A DNA stretch of 64,000 nt from Kineococcus xinjiangensis (GCF_002934625.1 NZ_PTJD01000013.1:1-64000); one strand, 5' to 3'; shown: positions 28,834 to 39,170, counted from the first letter of the stretch. Numbers and translations are program-made. Notes: generated by a model from the letters alone, not told the origin.

Positions 28834-29292
28834 TCACGCCGCGCCGTCCGGCTCCGGCGCCTCGACGCGGAACATCGTCGCCGTCATCGTGGCGCAGTGC
28901 ACCTCGCCCTCGTCGGTGAGCGCGTACGCGTCGCCCTGGCACACCGTGATGGTCCGCCCGGCGCGCAGGACGCGGCCGCGTGCGACGAGTTCGTGACCCC
29001 GCGCCGGTGCGAGCAGGTTGATCTTGAACTCGACGGAGACCACCTCCGAACCCGCGGGCATCAGCGACAGCGCCGCGCAGCCGCAGGCGCTGTCGACGAC
29101 CGAGGTGGTCACCCCGGCGTGCAGGAACCCGTGCTGCTGGGTCAGTTCCGGGCGGGACCGCACCCGCACCTCGACCGAGCCCGGCTCGACCTGCGTCAGC
29201 TCCGCGCCGAGGTGCGCCATCAGCCCCTGCCGGGCGAACGACGACCGGACCACGTCCCCGTAGCGGGGGTTGCGCGCGACCATCTCCGTCAC
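28834..29292 (-). CDS. PaaI-type hot-dog thioesterase
   Basis: The 152-residue protein has the hot-dog fold signature HGFLHAGVTTSVVDSACGCA near residue 55, followed by VVSVEFKINLLAPARG. The Asp/Glu and Gly residues match acyl-CoA thioesterases of the PaaI/YdiI type. The GTG at 29292 is used; the ATG at 29283 is three codons in. Confidence 0.87.
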   Translation of the reverse strand: MTEMVARNPRYGDVVRSSFARQGLMAHLGAELTQVEPGSVEVRVRSRPELTQQHGFLHAGVTTSVVDSACGCAALSLMPAGSEVVSVEFKINLLAPARGHELVARGRVLRAGRTITVCQGDAYALTDEGEVHCATMTATMFRVEAPEPDGAA

Positions 29293-29345
29293 GGCCGCAT
29301 CGTCGCAGACACCCCGGGCGGTGGACCCCGCCCGGGGTGGCGCGG

Positions 29346-30950
29346 TCAGTACCGGAACGTGCCCACGACGCCGCTGAGGTCGGAGGCCAGCCGGGCGAGG
29401 TCGCCCGCCGCGTCGTTGGTGGCCCTGGCCGCCTCTGCGGTGGACTCCGCGACCTGGGCGACGCCCGAGACGGTGCGCGCGATGTCCGCGCTGCCGCCGG
29501 CCGCGTCGTCGATGTGGCGGCTCATCTCCGTGGTGGTGGCGCTCTGCTCCTCCACCGCGCTGGCGATGGTGAGGGAGTAGCTGTCCACCTGGGTGATGAC
29601 GTCGTGGATGTCCCGGATGGCGTCGGCCACCTGCGTGCTCGAAGCCTGCAGGGCGGCGATCCGGGCGGTGATGTCCTCGGTCGCCCGGCCGGTCTGCTGC
29701 GCGAGCTCCTTCACCTCCGACGCGACCACGGCGAAGCCCTTGCCCGCGTCCCCGGCGCGGGCGGCCTCGATGGTGGCGTTGAGGGCGAGGAGGTTGGTCT
29801 GCTCGGCGATGGAGGTGATGAGCGCGACGACCGTGCTGATCTCGGAGGTGGCCCGCCCCAGCGCCTCCACCTGCCCGGTGGTCCCCTCGGCGACGGACTT
29901 GGCGTGCTGGGCGACCCCGGCGGCGCGCCCGGCGCTGGAGGCGATCTCCTGGATGGAGATGCCCATCTCCTCCGAGCTGGCGGACAGGGTCTGCACGCCG
30001 GCGTTGACCTGCTCGGCGGCGGCGGAGGCGCTGGTCGCGCGCTCGGAGGACTCCTGGGCGCCGGCGCCGAGCTGGGTGCTGACGGCGGACAGCTCCTGGG
30101 AGGCGCCGGCCAGGGACAGGGCGTTCTCCGCCAGCCCGTTCATGGTGGTGCGCAGGCCCGTGACCGCGGCGTCGAGGGCCTGGGCCATCTGCCCGATCTC
30201 GTCCTTGCTGGTGATGCCGACGGTCACGGTGAGGTCCCGCTGCTCCAGCGCCCGCAGGCCGCGCACCGCCTGGGCGAGGGGGACGGTGATGAGGCGGGCC
30301 ATGAACAGGCCGAGGGCCACGGCGGCGAGGATGCCGGCGGCCAGGACCACCAGGGTGGTGGTGCGGGCGGACTCGTACGTCTCCTGGGCCTCGGCGGCGA
30401 GCTGCGCGCCGGCGCTGCGCTCGATCACCATCAGGTCCTCGGTGGCCTTCGAGGCGGCCTGCATGGCGGGCAGGAACTCCGCGTCGCGCACCGCCCGCAC
30501 GGCGTCGAGGTCGTTGGCGCGGCTGGCGGGCAGGAACTCCTCGTCGCGGACCCGGCGGATCTCCGCGACGGCCTCCTCCAGGCGGGCGACGGCCTCCTCG
30601 CGCCCCGTCATGTCGGTGGCCGTGTAGGCGGCGAACGCCTCGTCGAAGGCGGCGTCGCTGGCGGCGAGCTGCTGCTCGGTCGCCTTCATGGCCGGCTCGT
30701 CGAGGGAGATGGCGTGGTCGAGGAGCAGCCCGCGCCCGTCGTACAGGGCGGTCTCCGCAGCACCGAGCACGTCGACGGCGACGAGGCCGTCGGCGTAGAT
30801 GCGCTGTGCCCGGTCCTTCAGCCCTGCCAGCGAGGTGAGCCCGACCAGCCCCACCGTCAGGGCGGCTGCGCAGGCCACCGCGATCGCGGCCACGATCTTC
30901 GTGCCGACGCGGCGGTCGGCGATCCAGCCGACGAGGGCGTTGCGTTGCAT
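29346..30950 (-). CDS. Methyl-accepting chemotaxis protein
   Basis: The 534-residue receptor signals ligand state to CheA/CheW. A first membrane helix ([19 protein letters not shown]), a four-helix-bundle periplasmic sensor (about 40-190), a second helix ([20 protein letters not shown]), a HAMP domain and a long coiled cytoplasmic domain follow in order. The hairpin tip is intact ([20 protein letters not shown]). No CheW-binding pentapeptide tail is seen. The start is ATG at 30950 with GGGAG upstream and a FliA-like promoter further out. Confidence 0.95.
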   Translation of the reverse strand: MQRNALVGWIADRRVGTKIVAAIAVACAAALTVGLVGLTSLAGLKDRAQRIYADGLVAVDVLGAAETALYDGRGLLLDHAISLDEPAMKATEQQLAASDAAFDEAFAAYTATDMTGREEAVARLEEAVAEIRRVRDEEFLPASRANDLDAVRAVRDAEFLPAMQAASKATEDLMVIERSAGAQLAAEAQETYESARTTTLVVLAAGILAAVALGLFMARLITVPLAQAVRGLRALEQRDLTVTVGITSKDEIGQMAQALDAAVTGLRTTMNGLAENALSLAGASQELSAVSTQLGAGAQESSERATSASAAAEQVNAGVQTLSASSEEMGISIQEIASSAGRAAGVAQHAKSVAEGTTGQVEALGRATSEISTVVALITSIAEQTNLLALNATIEAARAGDAGKGFAVVASEVKELAQQTGRATEDITARIAALQASSTQVADAIRDIHDVITQVDSYSLTIASAVEEQSATTTEMSRHIDDAAGGSADIARTVSGVAQVAESTAEAARATNDAAGDLARLASDLSGVVGTFRY

Positions 30951-30988
30951 GGAGGGGGCTCCCGGGACGAGGGGGGGTTGACACCCTT

Positions 30989-31015
30989 CCATCGGTGCCC
31001 GGGGCGCCCACTTGA
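30989..31015 (-). promoter_or_regulatory. FliA (sigma-28)-like promoter of the chemotaxis receptor
   Basis: On the minus strand, TCAAGTGG (31008-31015) is followed after 11 bases by ACCGATGG (30989-30996). Counted as GTCA-N16-ACCGAT, it resembles sigma-28 elements. The expected RNA start is about 30 bases before the ATG, a normal leader length. Confidence 0.55.
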
Positions 31016-31096
31016 CCGCTCAAGGCTCATTGGAACGGTTCCGATGCGGCGGGCTCGCGGTTGGCAGGCCCGGCGGAGCGGTCGGCGTCCGTGCCC

Positions 31097-31633
31097 TCAG
31101 CCTCCGCGCAGCGCCCGCCGGTAGCGGCGCCGGTACCAGCGCTGCGCGACCAGCACCAGCGGGAACGCCGCCCGCCAGGCACCGCGGCCCGGGCGGGTGA
31201 GGGAGCGCAGGGTGAGCCACACCCCTCCGTCGGGCGCGCGGTGCACGATGAACGCCTCCTCCCCGGAGACCGGGTGGCCCTCGAGCGTGCCGTAGGAGAA
31301 GCCGCACCGGTCGGGCTCGTCCACCACGGCCACGACGAGCACCGGCTCCCGCAGGGAGATCGGGCCGAGCGAGGCCACGAGCCAGTGCCTCGCCCCCGCC
31401 TCGACCCGCCCGCCGGGACCCGGGACGACGGTGAAGCCGCTGCGGGTCTTCACCTCCCAGGCGAGCACCGCCGAGGCGGCCGCGGCCCACCGCTCCCGCC
31501 CGCTGCCGAGGAGGACGCTCCGCTCGTACCTGCGGAACCCCGGCGGCGCCTGCGTCCAGTGCCCGTCCGCCGGTCGCGTCGCCCCCACCGGGGAGTAGTT
31601 CGGCGTCAGGTCGGCCAGCCGCCGCCGGCTCAC
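31097..31633 (-). CDS. DUF1990 family protein
   Basis: The 178-residue protein has the DUF1990 pattern: DLTPNYSPVGAT, GFRRYERSVLLGSGRERW, then CGFSYGTLEGHPVSGEEAFI near residue 115 and an Arg-rich C-terminal helix (QRWYRRRYRRAL). The family is of unknown function and common in actinomycetes. The GTG at 31633 is used because homology begins there; the frame stays open well upstream. Confidence 0.85.
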   Translation of the reverse strand: MSRRRLADLTPNYSPVGATRPADGHWTQAPPGFRRYERSVLLGSGRERWAAAASAVLAWEVKTRSGFTVVPGPGGRVEAGARHWLVASLGPISLREPVLVVAVVDEPDRCGFSYGTLEGHPVSGEEAFIVHRAPDGGVWLTLRSLTRPGRGAWRAAFPLVLVAQRWYRRRYRRALRGG

Positions 31634-31754
31634 CCCCGCGCACCCGAGGTCGTCACGCCCACCATCGTGCCGTGCCCCGCGGGCGCCGTCCGGGTGGAGC
31701 GCCCGGCACGCGCGGCACGGAGCACCGCCGGGAGTGGGCGACCATGGGGAGACC

Positions 31755-32957
31755 ATGCTGATGAAGTCCCCGCACTCCCGCTCCCTGGCCCTCCTGCTGG
31801 CAGGGCTCGTCCTCGTCGCCGTCGTCATGCGCGCGCCGATCACCGGCGTCGGCCCCGTCCTGCCGCGGATCACCGACGAGCTCGGCCTGACCTCCACCGC
31901 CGCGGGGCTGCTCACCGCGCTGCCGCTGCTGGCGTTCGCCGGTGCCTCGGCCGTCGTGCCGTCGGTCTCCCACCGCTGGGGGGCGCGACCCACCCTGCTC
32001 GGCGCCCTGGTCCTGATGGTGGTGGGCGCGGGGCTGCGCTGGCTGCCGGGCAGCGGGGGTGCCGCCGTGGCCGCGCTCTTCGCCGGCACCGCCCTCGTCG
32101 GTGTCTCGATCGCCGTGGCGAACGTGCTGCTGCCCGCGGTGCTGCGGCTGGAGTTCCCCGCGCGGGTGACCGCCATGACCGGTGGCTACGTGGTGCTGAT
32201 GGGCCTGACCGGGGCCATCTCCTCGGGAACGGCGGTGCCGCTGGCCGACGCCGCACCCGGTGGGTGGCGGACCGCGCTCGCGGTGTGGGCGCTGCCCGCC
32301 CTGGTGGCCCTGGCGGTGTGGGCGGTGCTGCTGCGCAGGGGCCAGCCGCAGGAGCAGGCGGTCGAGGCGCCGCGGGCGCGGATGCCGTGGCGTTCGGGGC
32401 TCGCCTGGCACGTCAGCGCCTTCATGGGCCTGCAGTCGGTGGGCTTCTACGTCGCCCTCGCCTGGCTGCCGACGGCCCTGCGCGACATCGCCGGCCTCGA
32501 CGCCGCGGCCGCGGGCTGGCAGCTGTTCCTCATGCAGGCCGCGGGCATCGCCGCCAGCGCCGCCCTGCCGCTGCTGCTGCGCAGCCACCACCACGACGCG
32601 GCCGCGGCGGCCGTCGCCTCCGTGCTCACGGCGGTGGGCTTCGCGGGGCTGGTGCTCGTGCCGGCTGCGGCGACGCTGTGGAGCGTCGTGCTGGGTCTCG
32701 GCATGGGCGCCACGGTCGTCCTGGCGCTGTCGTTCCTCAGCGCCCGCGCGGTGAACGCCTCCCAGTCGGCTGCCCTCTCCGGGATGGCCCAGGCCGTCGG
32801 CTACCTCTTCGCCGCCGCCGGGCCGGTGCTGGTGGGCGCCCTGCACGGCGCGACGGGGGGCTGGGCGGTTCCGCTGGGTGTCCTCGCCGTCGTCACGTTC
32901 GCGCAGGCCGGGGTGGGTTGGGCGGCGGGCCGCCCCCGCACCCTGCAGGAGGCCTGA
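31755..32957 (+). CDS. MFS transporter, CynX/NimT-like
   Basis: The 400-residue protein has 12 predicted helices and the conserved start of the cyanate/nitroimidazole transporter branch (VVMRAPITGVGPVLPRITDELGLT). The loop between helices 2 and 3 reads SHRWGARPTLL, the usual MFS gate. It would import or export a small organic solute. ATG 31755 has GGGGAGACC upstream and is preferred over a GTG at 31734. Confidence 0.9.
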   Translation: MLMKSPHSRSLALLLAGLVLVAVVMRAPITGVGPVLPRITDELGLTSTAAGLLTALPLLAFAGASAVVPSVSHRWGARPTLLGALVLMVVGAGLRWLPGSGGAAVAALFAGTALVGVSIAVANVLLPAVLRLEFPARVTAMTGGYVVLMGLTGAISSGTAVPLADAAPGGWRTALAVWALPALVALAVWAVLLRRGQPQEQAVEAPRARMPWRSGLAWHVSAFMGLQSVGFYVALAWLPTALRDIAGLDAAAAGWQLFLMQAAGIAASAALPLLLRSHHHDAAAAAVASVLTAVGFAGLVLVPAAATLWSVVLGLGMGATVVLALSFLSARAVNASQSAALSGMAQAVGYLFAAAGPVLVGALHGATGGWAVPLGVLAVVTFAQAGVGWAAGRPRTLQEA

Positions 32958-32990
32958 TGCGCGTCCCGCCGGTGGCCCGCCCGGAGAGCC

Positions 32991-33383
32991 TCAGGCCGGT
33001 TCGGGGCGCAGCTCGAACCAGACGGTCTTGCCGAGGGGGCCGACCCCCAGCTCCGTCCCCCAGCGGGAGCTGAGCAGTTCCACCATGGCCATGCCGCGGC
33101 CGTGCTCCGCGTCGCTGCGCTGCGCTGCGACGAGCGGCATCCCGCCGCCCTCGTCGGCGACCTCGACGTGCAGGAAGCCCGGCCGGATCCGTGCCGCCAC
33201 CCGCACCAGGCCGGAACCGTGCACGATGCCGTTCGTCACGACCTCGGAGACGAGCAGCTCCGCGCGCTCGACCGTGTCGGAGTCCAGGTCCCCCCTCGCC
33301 ACCCAGGGCGCGCACCACTCGGTGAGCAGCCATCGCGCCACGGCCACGGAGCGCGGCTGGGGAGGCAGGACCACCTGCAGCAC
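32991..33383 (-). CDS. RsbW-like anti-sigma kinase (HATPase)
   Basis: The 130-residue protein has the GHKL ATPase motifs of anti-sigma kinases: LLVSEVVTNGIVHG near residue 43 (N box), VEVADEGGG near residue 73 (G1), and GRGMAMVELLSSRWG near residue 95 (G2). It could bind a sigma factor and phosphorylate a STAS antagonist. No sigma or STAS gene adjoins, so partners are unknown. The start is ATG at 33383. Confidence 0.88.
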   Translation of the reverse strand: MLQVVLPPQPRSVAVARWLLTEWCAPWVARGDLDSDTVERAELLVSEVVTNGIVHGSGLVRVAARIRPGFLHVEVADEGGGMPLVAAQRSDAEHGRGMAMVELLSSRWGTELGVGPLGKTVWFELRPEPA

Positions 33384-33481
33384 GGGCCCTCGACCTCCGG
33401 TCCGGGCGCCGGCGGCGCCGCCTCTTCCTCACGTCTGGCTGGGGTGACCCCAGTGAACCACTCGGACCGTCGTGGTGCCGT

Positions 33482-33513
33482 GCGGTGGCCTGGCGTTGCG
33501 GTGGCCTGGCGTT
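33482..33513. repeat. Two tandem copies of a 16-base unit
   Basis: GCGGTGGCCTGGCGTT is repeated twice head to tail, followed by four bases of a third copy. It lies between the divergent RsbW-like and DUF2254 genes and may have arisen by slippage. Confidence 0.7.
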
Positions 33514-33617
33514 GCGGGGACCCGGCGCAGGCGGTTCGCTGCCCACGACGCACCGGAGCCTGCGGACGGGTCGCCGCCCGTCCGCCGCCCACGCCCGGTG
33601 CCGGGACGGAGGAGCAG

Positions 33618-34979
33618 ATGGAAGGGGCCACCCGCACCGGCCGCCTGGCGATCGCGGCCGACGCGTGGCGCACGAAGCTGTGGCCGTTGCCCACCGCATG
33701 CGTGCTCGTGTCCGTCATCGCGGGCGTGGGGCTGCCGCAGCTCGACCGGGCGATCGACGCGGGGCTGTCGGAGCTCGTCTCCGCCTGGCTGTTCAGCGGG
33801 GGGCCGGAGGCGGCGCGCTCGGTGCTGTCCGCCATCGCGGGTTCCCTCATCACGGTGACGTCCCTGACGTTCTCCCTCACCGTCGTCACCCTCCAGCTGG
33901 CCAGCAGCCAGTTCTCGCCCCGCCTGCTGCGGACCTTCGCGCGCGACCACGTCGTGCAGGGGACGCTGGGGCTGTTCCTGGCGACGTTCGCGTTCTCCCT
34001 CACGGTGCTGCGCACGGTGCGCTCCGCCACCAGCCAGGGCCCGGGGTTCGTCCCGCAGATCTCCACGACCGTCGCGGTCGTGCTGGCCCTGCTGAGCGTC
34101 CTCGCCCTCGTCTTCTTCCTCGGCCACCTGGCCCGCCAGATCCGCATCGAGACGGTGCTGGAGACGGTGCGCCGGGAGACCGAGGAGACCATCGCCGAGA
34201 CGGTCCCCGACGCGGGGGACCAGCCCGCGCCGCTGCCGCCCTGGGTGGAGGAGGTGGGCCGTGGCCAGCGGATCGCCGCGGACTCGTCGGGGTTCCTGGT
34301 CGCCGTCAACGGCGGGAAGCTGCTCGAGGCCGCCGTGGACCTGGACGCGGTGGTCCTCGTCGACCGCCGCCCCGGTGACCCGGTGGTGGCGGGAGTTCCG
34401 CTGGCCTTCGCCCTGCCGCTGGAGGACGACGGGGCGCTGGACGTCGTGGGACTGGCGAAGCGGGTGCGCGCGGCGGTCACGGTGGGGGCGGAGCGCACGG
34501 CCCCGCAGGACCTCGCCTTCGGTGTGCGGCAGCTCGTGGACGTGGCCGCCAAGGCGCTCTCCCCGGGCATCAACGACCCGACCACCGCGGTGCACGCCCT
34601 CACCCACCTGTCCTCCCTGATGTGCCGGCTGGGGAACCGTCCGCTCGTGGACGACCGCCTGTGCGACGAGGAGGGCAGGGTGCGGGTGGTGCTGCGCCGC
34701 TACTCCTACGCGGACCTGCTGGAGCTGGCCGTCGCGCAGACCCGCCGCTACGGCGCCTCGGAACCGGCGGTGCTGGAGCGGCTGCTGATCCTGCTGCGCG
34801 AGGTGGCCTGGTGCACGGACGGGGAGGACCGGCGCCGCTGCGTGCGCGAGCAGCTGGAGCGCACCCGCCAGGTGGTGGTCGACGGGGAGTTCGACGACGT
34901 GGACCGCACCCGCCTGCTGGGGACGTCGCGGGACGTGGAGGTCGCGCTGGCCGGGGACTGGCCGCCCTCGGGGACCTGA
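33618..34979 (+). CDS. DUF2254 membrane protein
   Basis: The 453-residue protein fits DUF2254. Four N-terminal helices (about 18-35, 75-95, 120-137, 150-170) surround SLTFSLTVVTLQLASSQFSPRLL, and a cytoplasmic domain includes VDVAAKALSPGINDPTTAV near residue 310. The function is unknown. ATG 33618 has GGAGGAG upstream; the frame is open further back but without homology. Confidence 0.88.
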   Translation: MEGATRTGRLAIAADAWRTKLWPLPTACVLVSVIAGVGLPQLDRAIDAGLSELVSAWLFSGGPEAARSVLSAIAGSLITVTSLTFSLTVVTLQLASSQFSPRLLRTFARDHVVQGTLGLFLATFAFSLTVLRTVRSATSQGPGFVPQISTTVAVVLALLSVLALVFFLGHLARQIRIETVLETVRRETEETIAETVPDAGDQPAPLPPWVEEVGRGQRIAADSSGFLVAVNGGKLLEAAVDLDAVVLVDRRPGDPVVAGVPLAFALPLEDDGALDVVGLAKRVRAAVTVGAERTAPQDLAFGVRQLVDVAAKALSPGINDPTTAVHALTHLSSLMCRLGNRPLVDDRLCDEEGRVRVVLRRYSYADLLELAVAQTRRYGASEPAVLERLLILLREVAWCTDGEDRRRCVREQLERTRQVVVDGEFDDVDRTRLLGTSRDVEVALAGDWPPSGT

Positions 34980-35008
34980 GGCACGGGGCGCTCGCCGGGC
35001 CCGCTGGC

Positions 35009-35785
35009 TCAGCGGGGGCGCCCGCCGAGCCGGCGGGAGAGTTCCGCGGCCGCGCGACGGGTCTCCGCCGCCAGGTGCGCGGCCCGGGCCCCCGGCTCGC
35101 TCCCGGGCCCGGGCGTGGTGAACGTGACGGCGATGCTGGCGACGGGGTGGCCGTTGGGGTCGAGGACGGCGGAGGCCACCGACGACAGGCCCGGCGTCAC
35201 GTCGCCGTCCTCCTCCGCCCAGCCGGTGCGACGGGCGCGGGCGAGCACCGCCCGCAGCTCCGCGGGGGAGGCGGGGCCCGTCCCGTGCCGGGTGGTGAAG
35301 GCGCCGCGGTCGGGGAACAGCGCCCGCACCTGCGCGGCCGGCATCGCGGCGAGCATCGCCCGGCCGCTCGCCGTGAGGTGGGCGGGCAGGCGCACCCCGA
35401 CGTCGGTGACGAGGGAGGGGCGCCGCCGGGCGCGCTCCTCGACGACGTAGTACGTGTCGCGCCCGTGCAGGACGGCCAGGTGCGCGCTCTCCCCGGTGCG
35501 GTCCACGAGCCGGTCCAGCAGGGGCCTGCCCAGCCGCGCCAGGGGTTCCCGGTAGGAGAACGCCGAGCCGACCTCGAAGGCCGCGACCCCGAGGGCGTAG
35601 CGGCGCTCCTCGGGCAGGTGCACGACGAAACCCTCCTCCACCATGGCGGCCAGCAGGTGGTACGTGCTGGAGCGGGGCAGCCCGAGGTCGCGGGCCAGGG
35701 AGGCGGCCGTCACAGGGCCGCCGTGCTGGGACAGCAGCCGCAGCACCGCCAGGGCGGCCCGCGCCGCCGGCACCTGACCCGGCAT
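35009..35785 (-). CDS. IclR-family regulator of the hut operon
   Basis: The 258-residue protein has the IclR winged helix (ALAVLRLLSQHGGPVTAASL, LPRSSTYHLLAAMVEEGFVV) and effector domain (GVRLPAHLTASGRAMLAAMP, GLSSVASAVLDPNGHPVASI). It is divergent from hutH with a 96-base gap that contains an inverted repeat, so it most likely controls histidine use. Urocanate would be the expected signal by analogy. Confidence 0.88.
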   Translation of the reverse strand: MPGQVPAARAALAVLRLLSQHGGPVTAASLARDLGLPRSSTYHLLAAMVEEGFVVHLPEERRYALGVAAFEVGSAFSYREPLARLGRPLLDRLVDRTGESAHLAVLHGRDTYYVVEERARRRPSLVTDVGVRLPAHLTASGRAMLAAMPAAQVRALFPDRGAFTTRHGTGPASPAELRAVLARARRTGWAEEDGDVTPGLSSVASAVLDPNGHPVASIAVTFTTPGPGSEPGARAAHLAAETRRAAAELSRRLGGRPR

Positions 35786-35810
35786 CCCGCCTCCCCGCAG
35801 CCCCCGTCGA

Positions 35811-35828
35811 CGTCTCGCACCTGAGACG
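35811..35828. promoter_or_regulatory. Inverted repeat CGTCTC-N6-GAGACG, hut operator candidate
   Basis: Perfect six-base arms sit between the divergent iclR-type gene and hutH, 26 bases before the regulator start. The position suits an IclR binding site. Confidence 0.5.
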
Positions 35829-35881
35829 GTAACCCCCGCTGCGGCCTGCCCCGCGGCCCGGCGCGGGTGTGTGCTGGAGCC

Positions 35882-37459
35882 ATGGCCGAAACGACCCTCA
35901 CCGCCGCCGCCGCACCCACCTCCGTCCCCGTCGTCGTGGGCACCGGCGGCGTGAGCGCGGCGGACGTCGTGCGGGTGGCGCGGCACGGCGCGCAGGTCCG
36001 GCTGTCCCCCGAGGCGGTGGAGGCGATGACCGCCACCCGTGCCCGGATCGACGCCCTCGCCGCCGCCGACCGCCCCGTCTACGGGGTGTCCACCGGGTTC
36101 GGGGCGCTGGCCACCCGCCACATCCCCGTCGAGAAGCGCGCCCAGCTCCAGCGCAGCCTCGTGCGCTCCCACGCCGCCGGCTCCGGCCCGGAGGTCGAGC
36201 GCGAGGTCGTGCGGGCGATGGTGCTGCTGCGCCTGGCGACCCTCGCCTCCGGCAGGACCGGGGTGCGGCCGCAGACCGCTGCCGCCTATGCCGCGCTGCT
36301 GTCCGCCGGCATCACCCCCGTCGTCCACGAGCACGGCAGCCTCGGCTGCTCCGGCGACCTCGCGCCGCTCGCGCACGTCGCCCTCGCGGTGATGGGGGAG
36401 GGGGCGGTGCGCGACGCGGAGGGCACCCTCCTGCCCGCCGCCGAGGCGCTGGCCGCGGCCGGGATCGAGCCGGTGCAGCTGGCGGAGAAGGAGGGCCTGG
36501 CCCTCATCAACGGCACCGACGGGATGCTCGGCCAGCTCGTCCTCGCCTGCGCGGACCTCGACGCGCTGCTGAAGCTCGCCGACGTGGCCGCCGCGATGAG
36601 CGTGGAGGGGCTGCTCGGAACCCCCGCGGTGTTCGCCGCGGACCTGCACGCGCTGCGCCCCCACCCCGGGCAGGCCGCCTCCGCGAGCAACCTCACCCGG
36701 CTGCTCGCCGGCTCGGAGATCGTGGCCAGCCACTCCGGGCCCGGCTGCCACATCGTGCAGGACGCCTACTCGCTGCGCTGCGCCCCGCAGGTCGCCGGCG
36801 CCGCCCGCGACACCGTGGAGCACGCCCGCACCGTCGCCGCCCGCGAGCTCGCCAGCACCATCGACAACCCGGTCGTCACCCTCGACGGGCGCGTCTCCTC
36901 CAACGGCAACTTCCACGGCGCACCGGTCGCCTACGTCCTGGACTTCCTCGCGATCGCCGCGGCGGACGTGGCCTCCATCTCGGAGCGACGCACCGACCGG
37001 TTCCTCGACAAGGCCCGCAACCACGGCCTGCCGCCGTTCCTCGCCGACGACCCCGGCGTGGACTCCGGGCACATGATCGCCCAGTACACGCAGGCGGCGG
37101 TCGTCTCGGAGCTCAAGCGCCTCGCGGCACCGGCGAGCGTGGACTCCATCCCGTCCTCGGCGATGCAGGAGGACCACGTCTCCATGGGCTGGTCCGCCGC
37201 CCGGAAGCTGCGCCGCAGCATCGACGGGCTGACGCGGGTGCTGGCGATCGAGGTCCTCACCGCCGCCCGCGGCCTGGACCTGCGCGCGCCGCTGCGGCCG
37301 GGCCCCGCGACGGCCGCGGTGCGCGACGCGCTGCGCGAGCACGTCGCCGGCCCCGGCCCCGACCGGCACCTGTCGCCGGAGATCGAGGCCGCCGTGGAGC
37401 TGGCCCGCTCCGGTGCGCTGCTGACCGCCGCGGAGTCCGCCGCCGGCCCCCTCGACTGA
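35882..37459 (+). CDS. hutH: Histidine ammonia-lyase HutH
   Basis: HutH deaminates L-histidine to urocanate. The 525 residues include [15 protein letters not shown] near 60 and the MIO cofactor site in [14 protein letters not shown]. The cyclising triad is Cys156-Ser157-Gly158, not the usual Ala-Ser-Gly. Other family motifs are intact ([28 protein letters not shown]). The start is ATG at 35882; an upstream GTG at 35867 lacks a ribosome site. It is the first gene of the operon. Confidence 0.97.
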   Translation: MAETTLTAAAAPTSVPVVVGTGGVSAADVVRVARHGAQVRLSPEAVEAMTATRARIDALAAADRPVYGVSTGFGALATRHIPVEKRAQLQRSLVRSHAAGSGPEVEREVVRAMVLLRLATLASGRTGVRPQTAAAYAALLSAGITPVVHEHGSLGCSGDLAPLAHVALAVMGEGAVRDAEGTLLPAAEALAAAGIEPVQLAEKEGLALINGTDGMLGQLVLACADLDALLKLADVAAAMSVEGLLGTPAVFAADLHALRPHPGQAASASNLTRLLAGSEIVASHSGPGCHIVQDAYSLRCAPQVAGAARDTVEHARTVAARELASTIDNPVVTLDGRVSSNGNFHGAPVAYVLDFLAIAAADVASISERRTDRFLDKARNHGLPPFLADDPGVDSGHMIAQYTQAAVVSELKRLAAPASVDSIPSSAMQEDHVSMGWSAARKLRRSIDGLTRVLAIEVLTAARGLDLRAPLRPGPATAAVRDALREHVAGPGPDRHLSPEIEAAVELARSGALLTAAESAAGPLD

Positions 37460-37502
37460 CCTGCACGAACCCCCCATCGACCCGCTGGACCGGAGGAACC
37501 CC

Positions 37503-39170
37503 ATGGACGGCGCCCGCCCCGTGCGCGCCCCGCGCGGCACCACCCTCACCGCCCGCAGCTGGCAGACCGAGGCGCCGCTGCGGATGCTGATGAACAACCT
37601 CGACCCCGAGGTAGCGGAGCGCCCCGACGACCTCGTCGTCTACGGCGGCACCGGCCGCGCGGCCCGCGACTGGCGCAGCTACGACGCCATCGTGCGCAGC
37701 CTCACCGCGCTGGAGGGCGACGAAACGCTGCTCGTGCAGTCCGGCCGCCCGGTCGGGGTGTTCCGCACCCACGAGTGGGCTCCGCGGGTGCTCATCGCGA
37801 ACTCCAACCTCGTCGGCGACTGGGCGACGTGGCCGGAGTTCCGCCGCCTGGAGCAGCAGGGCCTCACGATGTACGGGCAGATGACCGCCGGGTCGTGGAT
37901 CTACATCGGCACCCAGGGGATCCTGCAGGGCACGTACGAGACGTTCGCGGCCGTCGCGGAGAAGCGCTTCGGCGGGACGCTGGCGGGGACGCTGACGCTG
38001 ACTGGGGGCTGCGGCGGCATGGGCGGGGCGCAGCCGCTGGCCGTCACGCTCAACGAGGGCGCCTGCCTGGTGGTCGACGTCGACGCCACCCGGCTGCGCC
38101 GGCGCGTGGAGCACCGCTACCTCGACGAGTGGACCGACGACCTCGACGACGCCGTGCAGCGCGTGCTGGCCGCGAAGGCGGAGCGGCGGCCGCTGTCCGT
38201 CGGTCTCGTCGGCAACGCCGCCACCGTCTTCCCGGAACTGCTGCGCCGCGGGGTCCCCGTCGACGTCGTCACCGACCAGACCAGCGCCCACGACCCCCTG
38301 TCGTACCTGCCGGAGGGCATCTCCGTGGCGGACTGGCACGAGCGGGCCGCCAAGGACCCGGAGGACTTCACCGCCCGCTCCCGCGCCGCCATGGCCAAGC
38401 ACGTCGAGGCGATGGTCGGGTTCCTCGACGCGGGCGCGGAGGTGTTCGACTACGGCAACTCCATCCGCGGGGAGGCGCAGCTCGCCGGGTACTCCCGGGC
38501 GTTCGACTTCCCCGGGTTCGTGCCCGCCTACATCCGGCCGCTGTTCTGCGAGGGCAAGGGCCCGTTCCGGTGGGCGGCGCTGTCCGGGGACCCCGCGGAC
38601 ATCCGCGCCACCGACGAGGCGGTGCTGCGGGAGTTCCCCGACGACGAGAAGCTGCACCGCTGGATCAAGGCCGCGCAGGAGCGGGTCGCGTTCCAGGGCC
38701 TGCCCGCACGCATCTGCTGGCTCGGCTACGGCGAGCGGGCCCGCGCGGGGCAGCGGTTCAACGAGCTGGTGGCCTCCGGGGCGGTGCAGGCGCCCGTCGT
38801 CATCGGCCGCGACCACCTCGACTCTGGCAGCGTCGCCTCCCCGTACCGGGAGACCGAGGCCATGGCCGACGGTTCCGACGCCATCGCGGACTGGCCGCTG
38901 CTCAACGCGCTGCTGAACACGGCCTCCGGTGCGACGTGGGTGTCGCTGCACCACGGCGGAGGCGTCGGCATCGGCCGTTCGATCCACGCCGGGCAGGTCA
39001 CGGTGGCCGACGGCACGGAACTGGCCGCGGCGAAGCTGGAGCGGGTCCTCACCAACGACCCCGGCACGGGCGTCATCCGGCACGTCGACGCCGGCTACCC
39101 CCGCGCCGAGGAGGTCGCCGCCGAGCGGGGGGTCCGGGTCCCGATGCTGGAGGGCGGTCAGCCGCAGTGA
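37503..39170 (+). CDS. hutU: Urocanate hydratase HutU
   Basis: HutU adds water to urocanate to give imidazolone propionate, using tightly bound NAD+. The 555-residue protein contains [13 protein letters not shown] near 45, [17 protein letters not shown], the [18 protein letters not shown] segment and [12 protein letters not shown]. The ATG at 37503 has GGAGGAAC upstream. Its TGA overlaps the next GTG, so the downstream gene is coupled. Confidence 0.97.
   Translation: MDGARPVRAPRGTTLTARSWQTEAPLRMLMNNLDPEVAERPDDLVVYGGTGRAARDWRSYDAIVRSLTALEGDETLLVQSGRPVGVFRTHEWAPRVLIANSNLVGDWATWPEFRRLEQQGLTMYGQMTAGSWIYIGTQGILQGTYETFAAVAEKRFGGTLAGTLTLTGGCGGMGGAQPLAVTLNEGACLVVDVDATRLRRRVEHRYLDEWTDDLDDAVQRVLAAKAERRPLSVGLVGNAATVFPELLRRGVPVDVVTDQTSAHDPLSYLPEGISVADWHERAAKDPEDFTARSRAAMAKHVEAMVGFLDAGAEVFDYGNSIRGEAQLAGYSRAFDFPGFVPAYIRPLFCEGKGPFRWAALSGDPADIRATDEAVLREFPDDEKLHRWIKAAQERVAFQGLPARICWLGYGERARAGQRFNELVASGAVQAPVVIGRDHLDSGSVASPYRETEAMADGSDAIADWPLLNALLNTASGATWVSLHHGGGVGIGRSIHAGQVTVADGTELAAAKLERVLTNDPGTGVIRHVDAGYPRAEEVAAERGVRVPMLEGGQPQ

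Noticed and set aside
35869-37590. A 573-codon frame overlapping hutH
   Set aside because: It is Arg-rich throughout and opposed by the clear HutH reading in the neighbouring frame.
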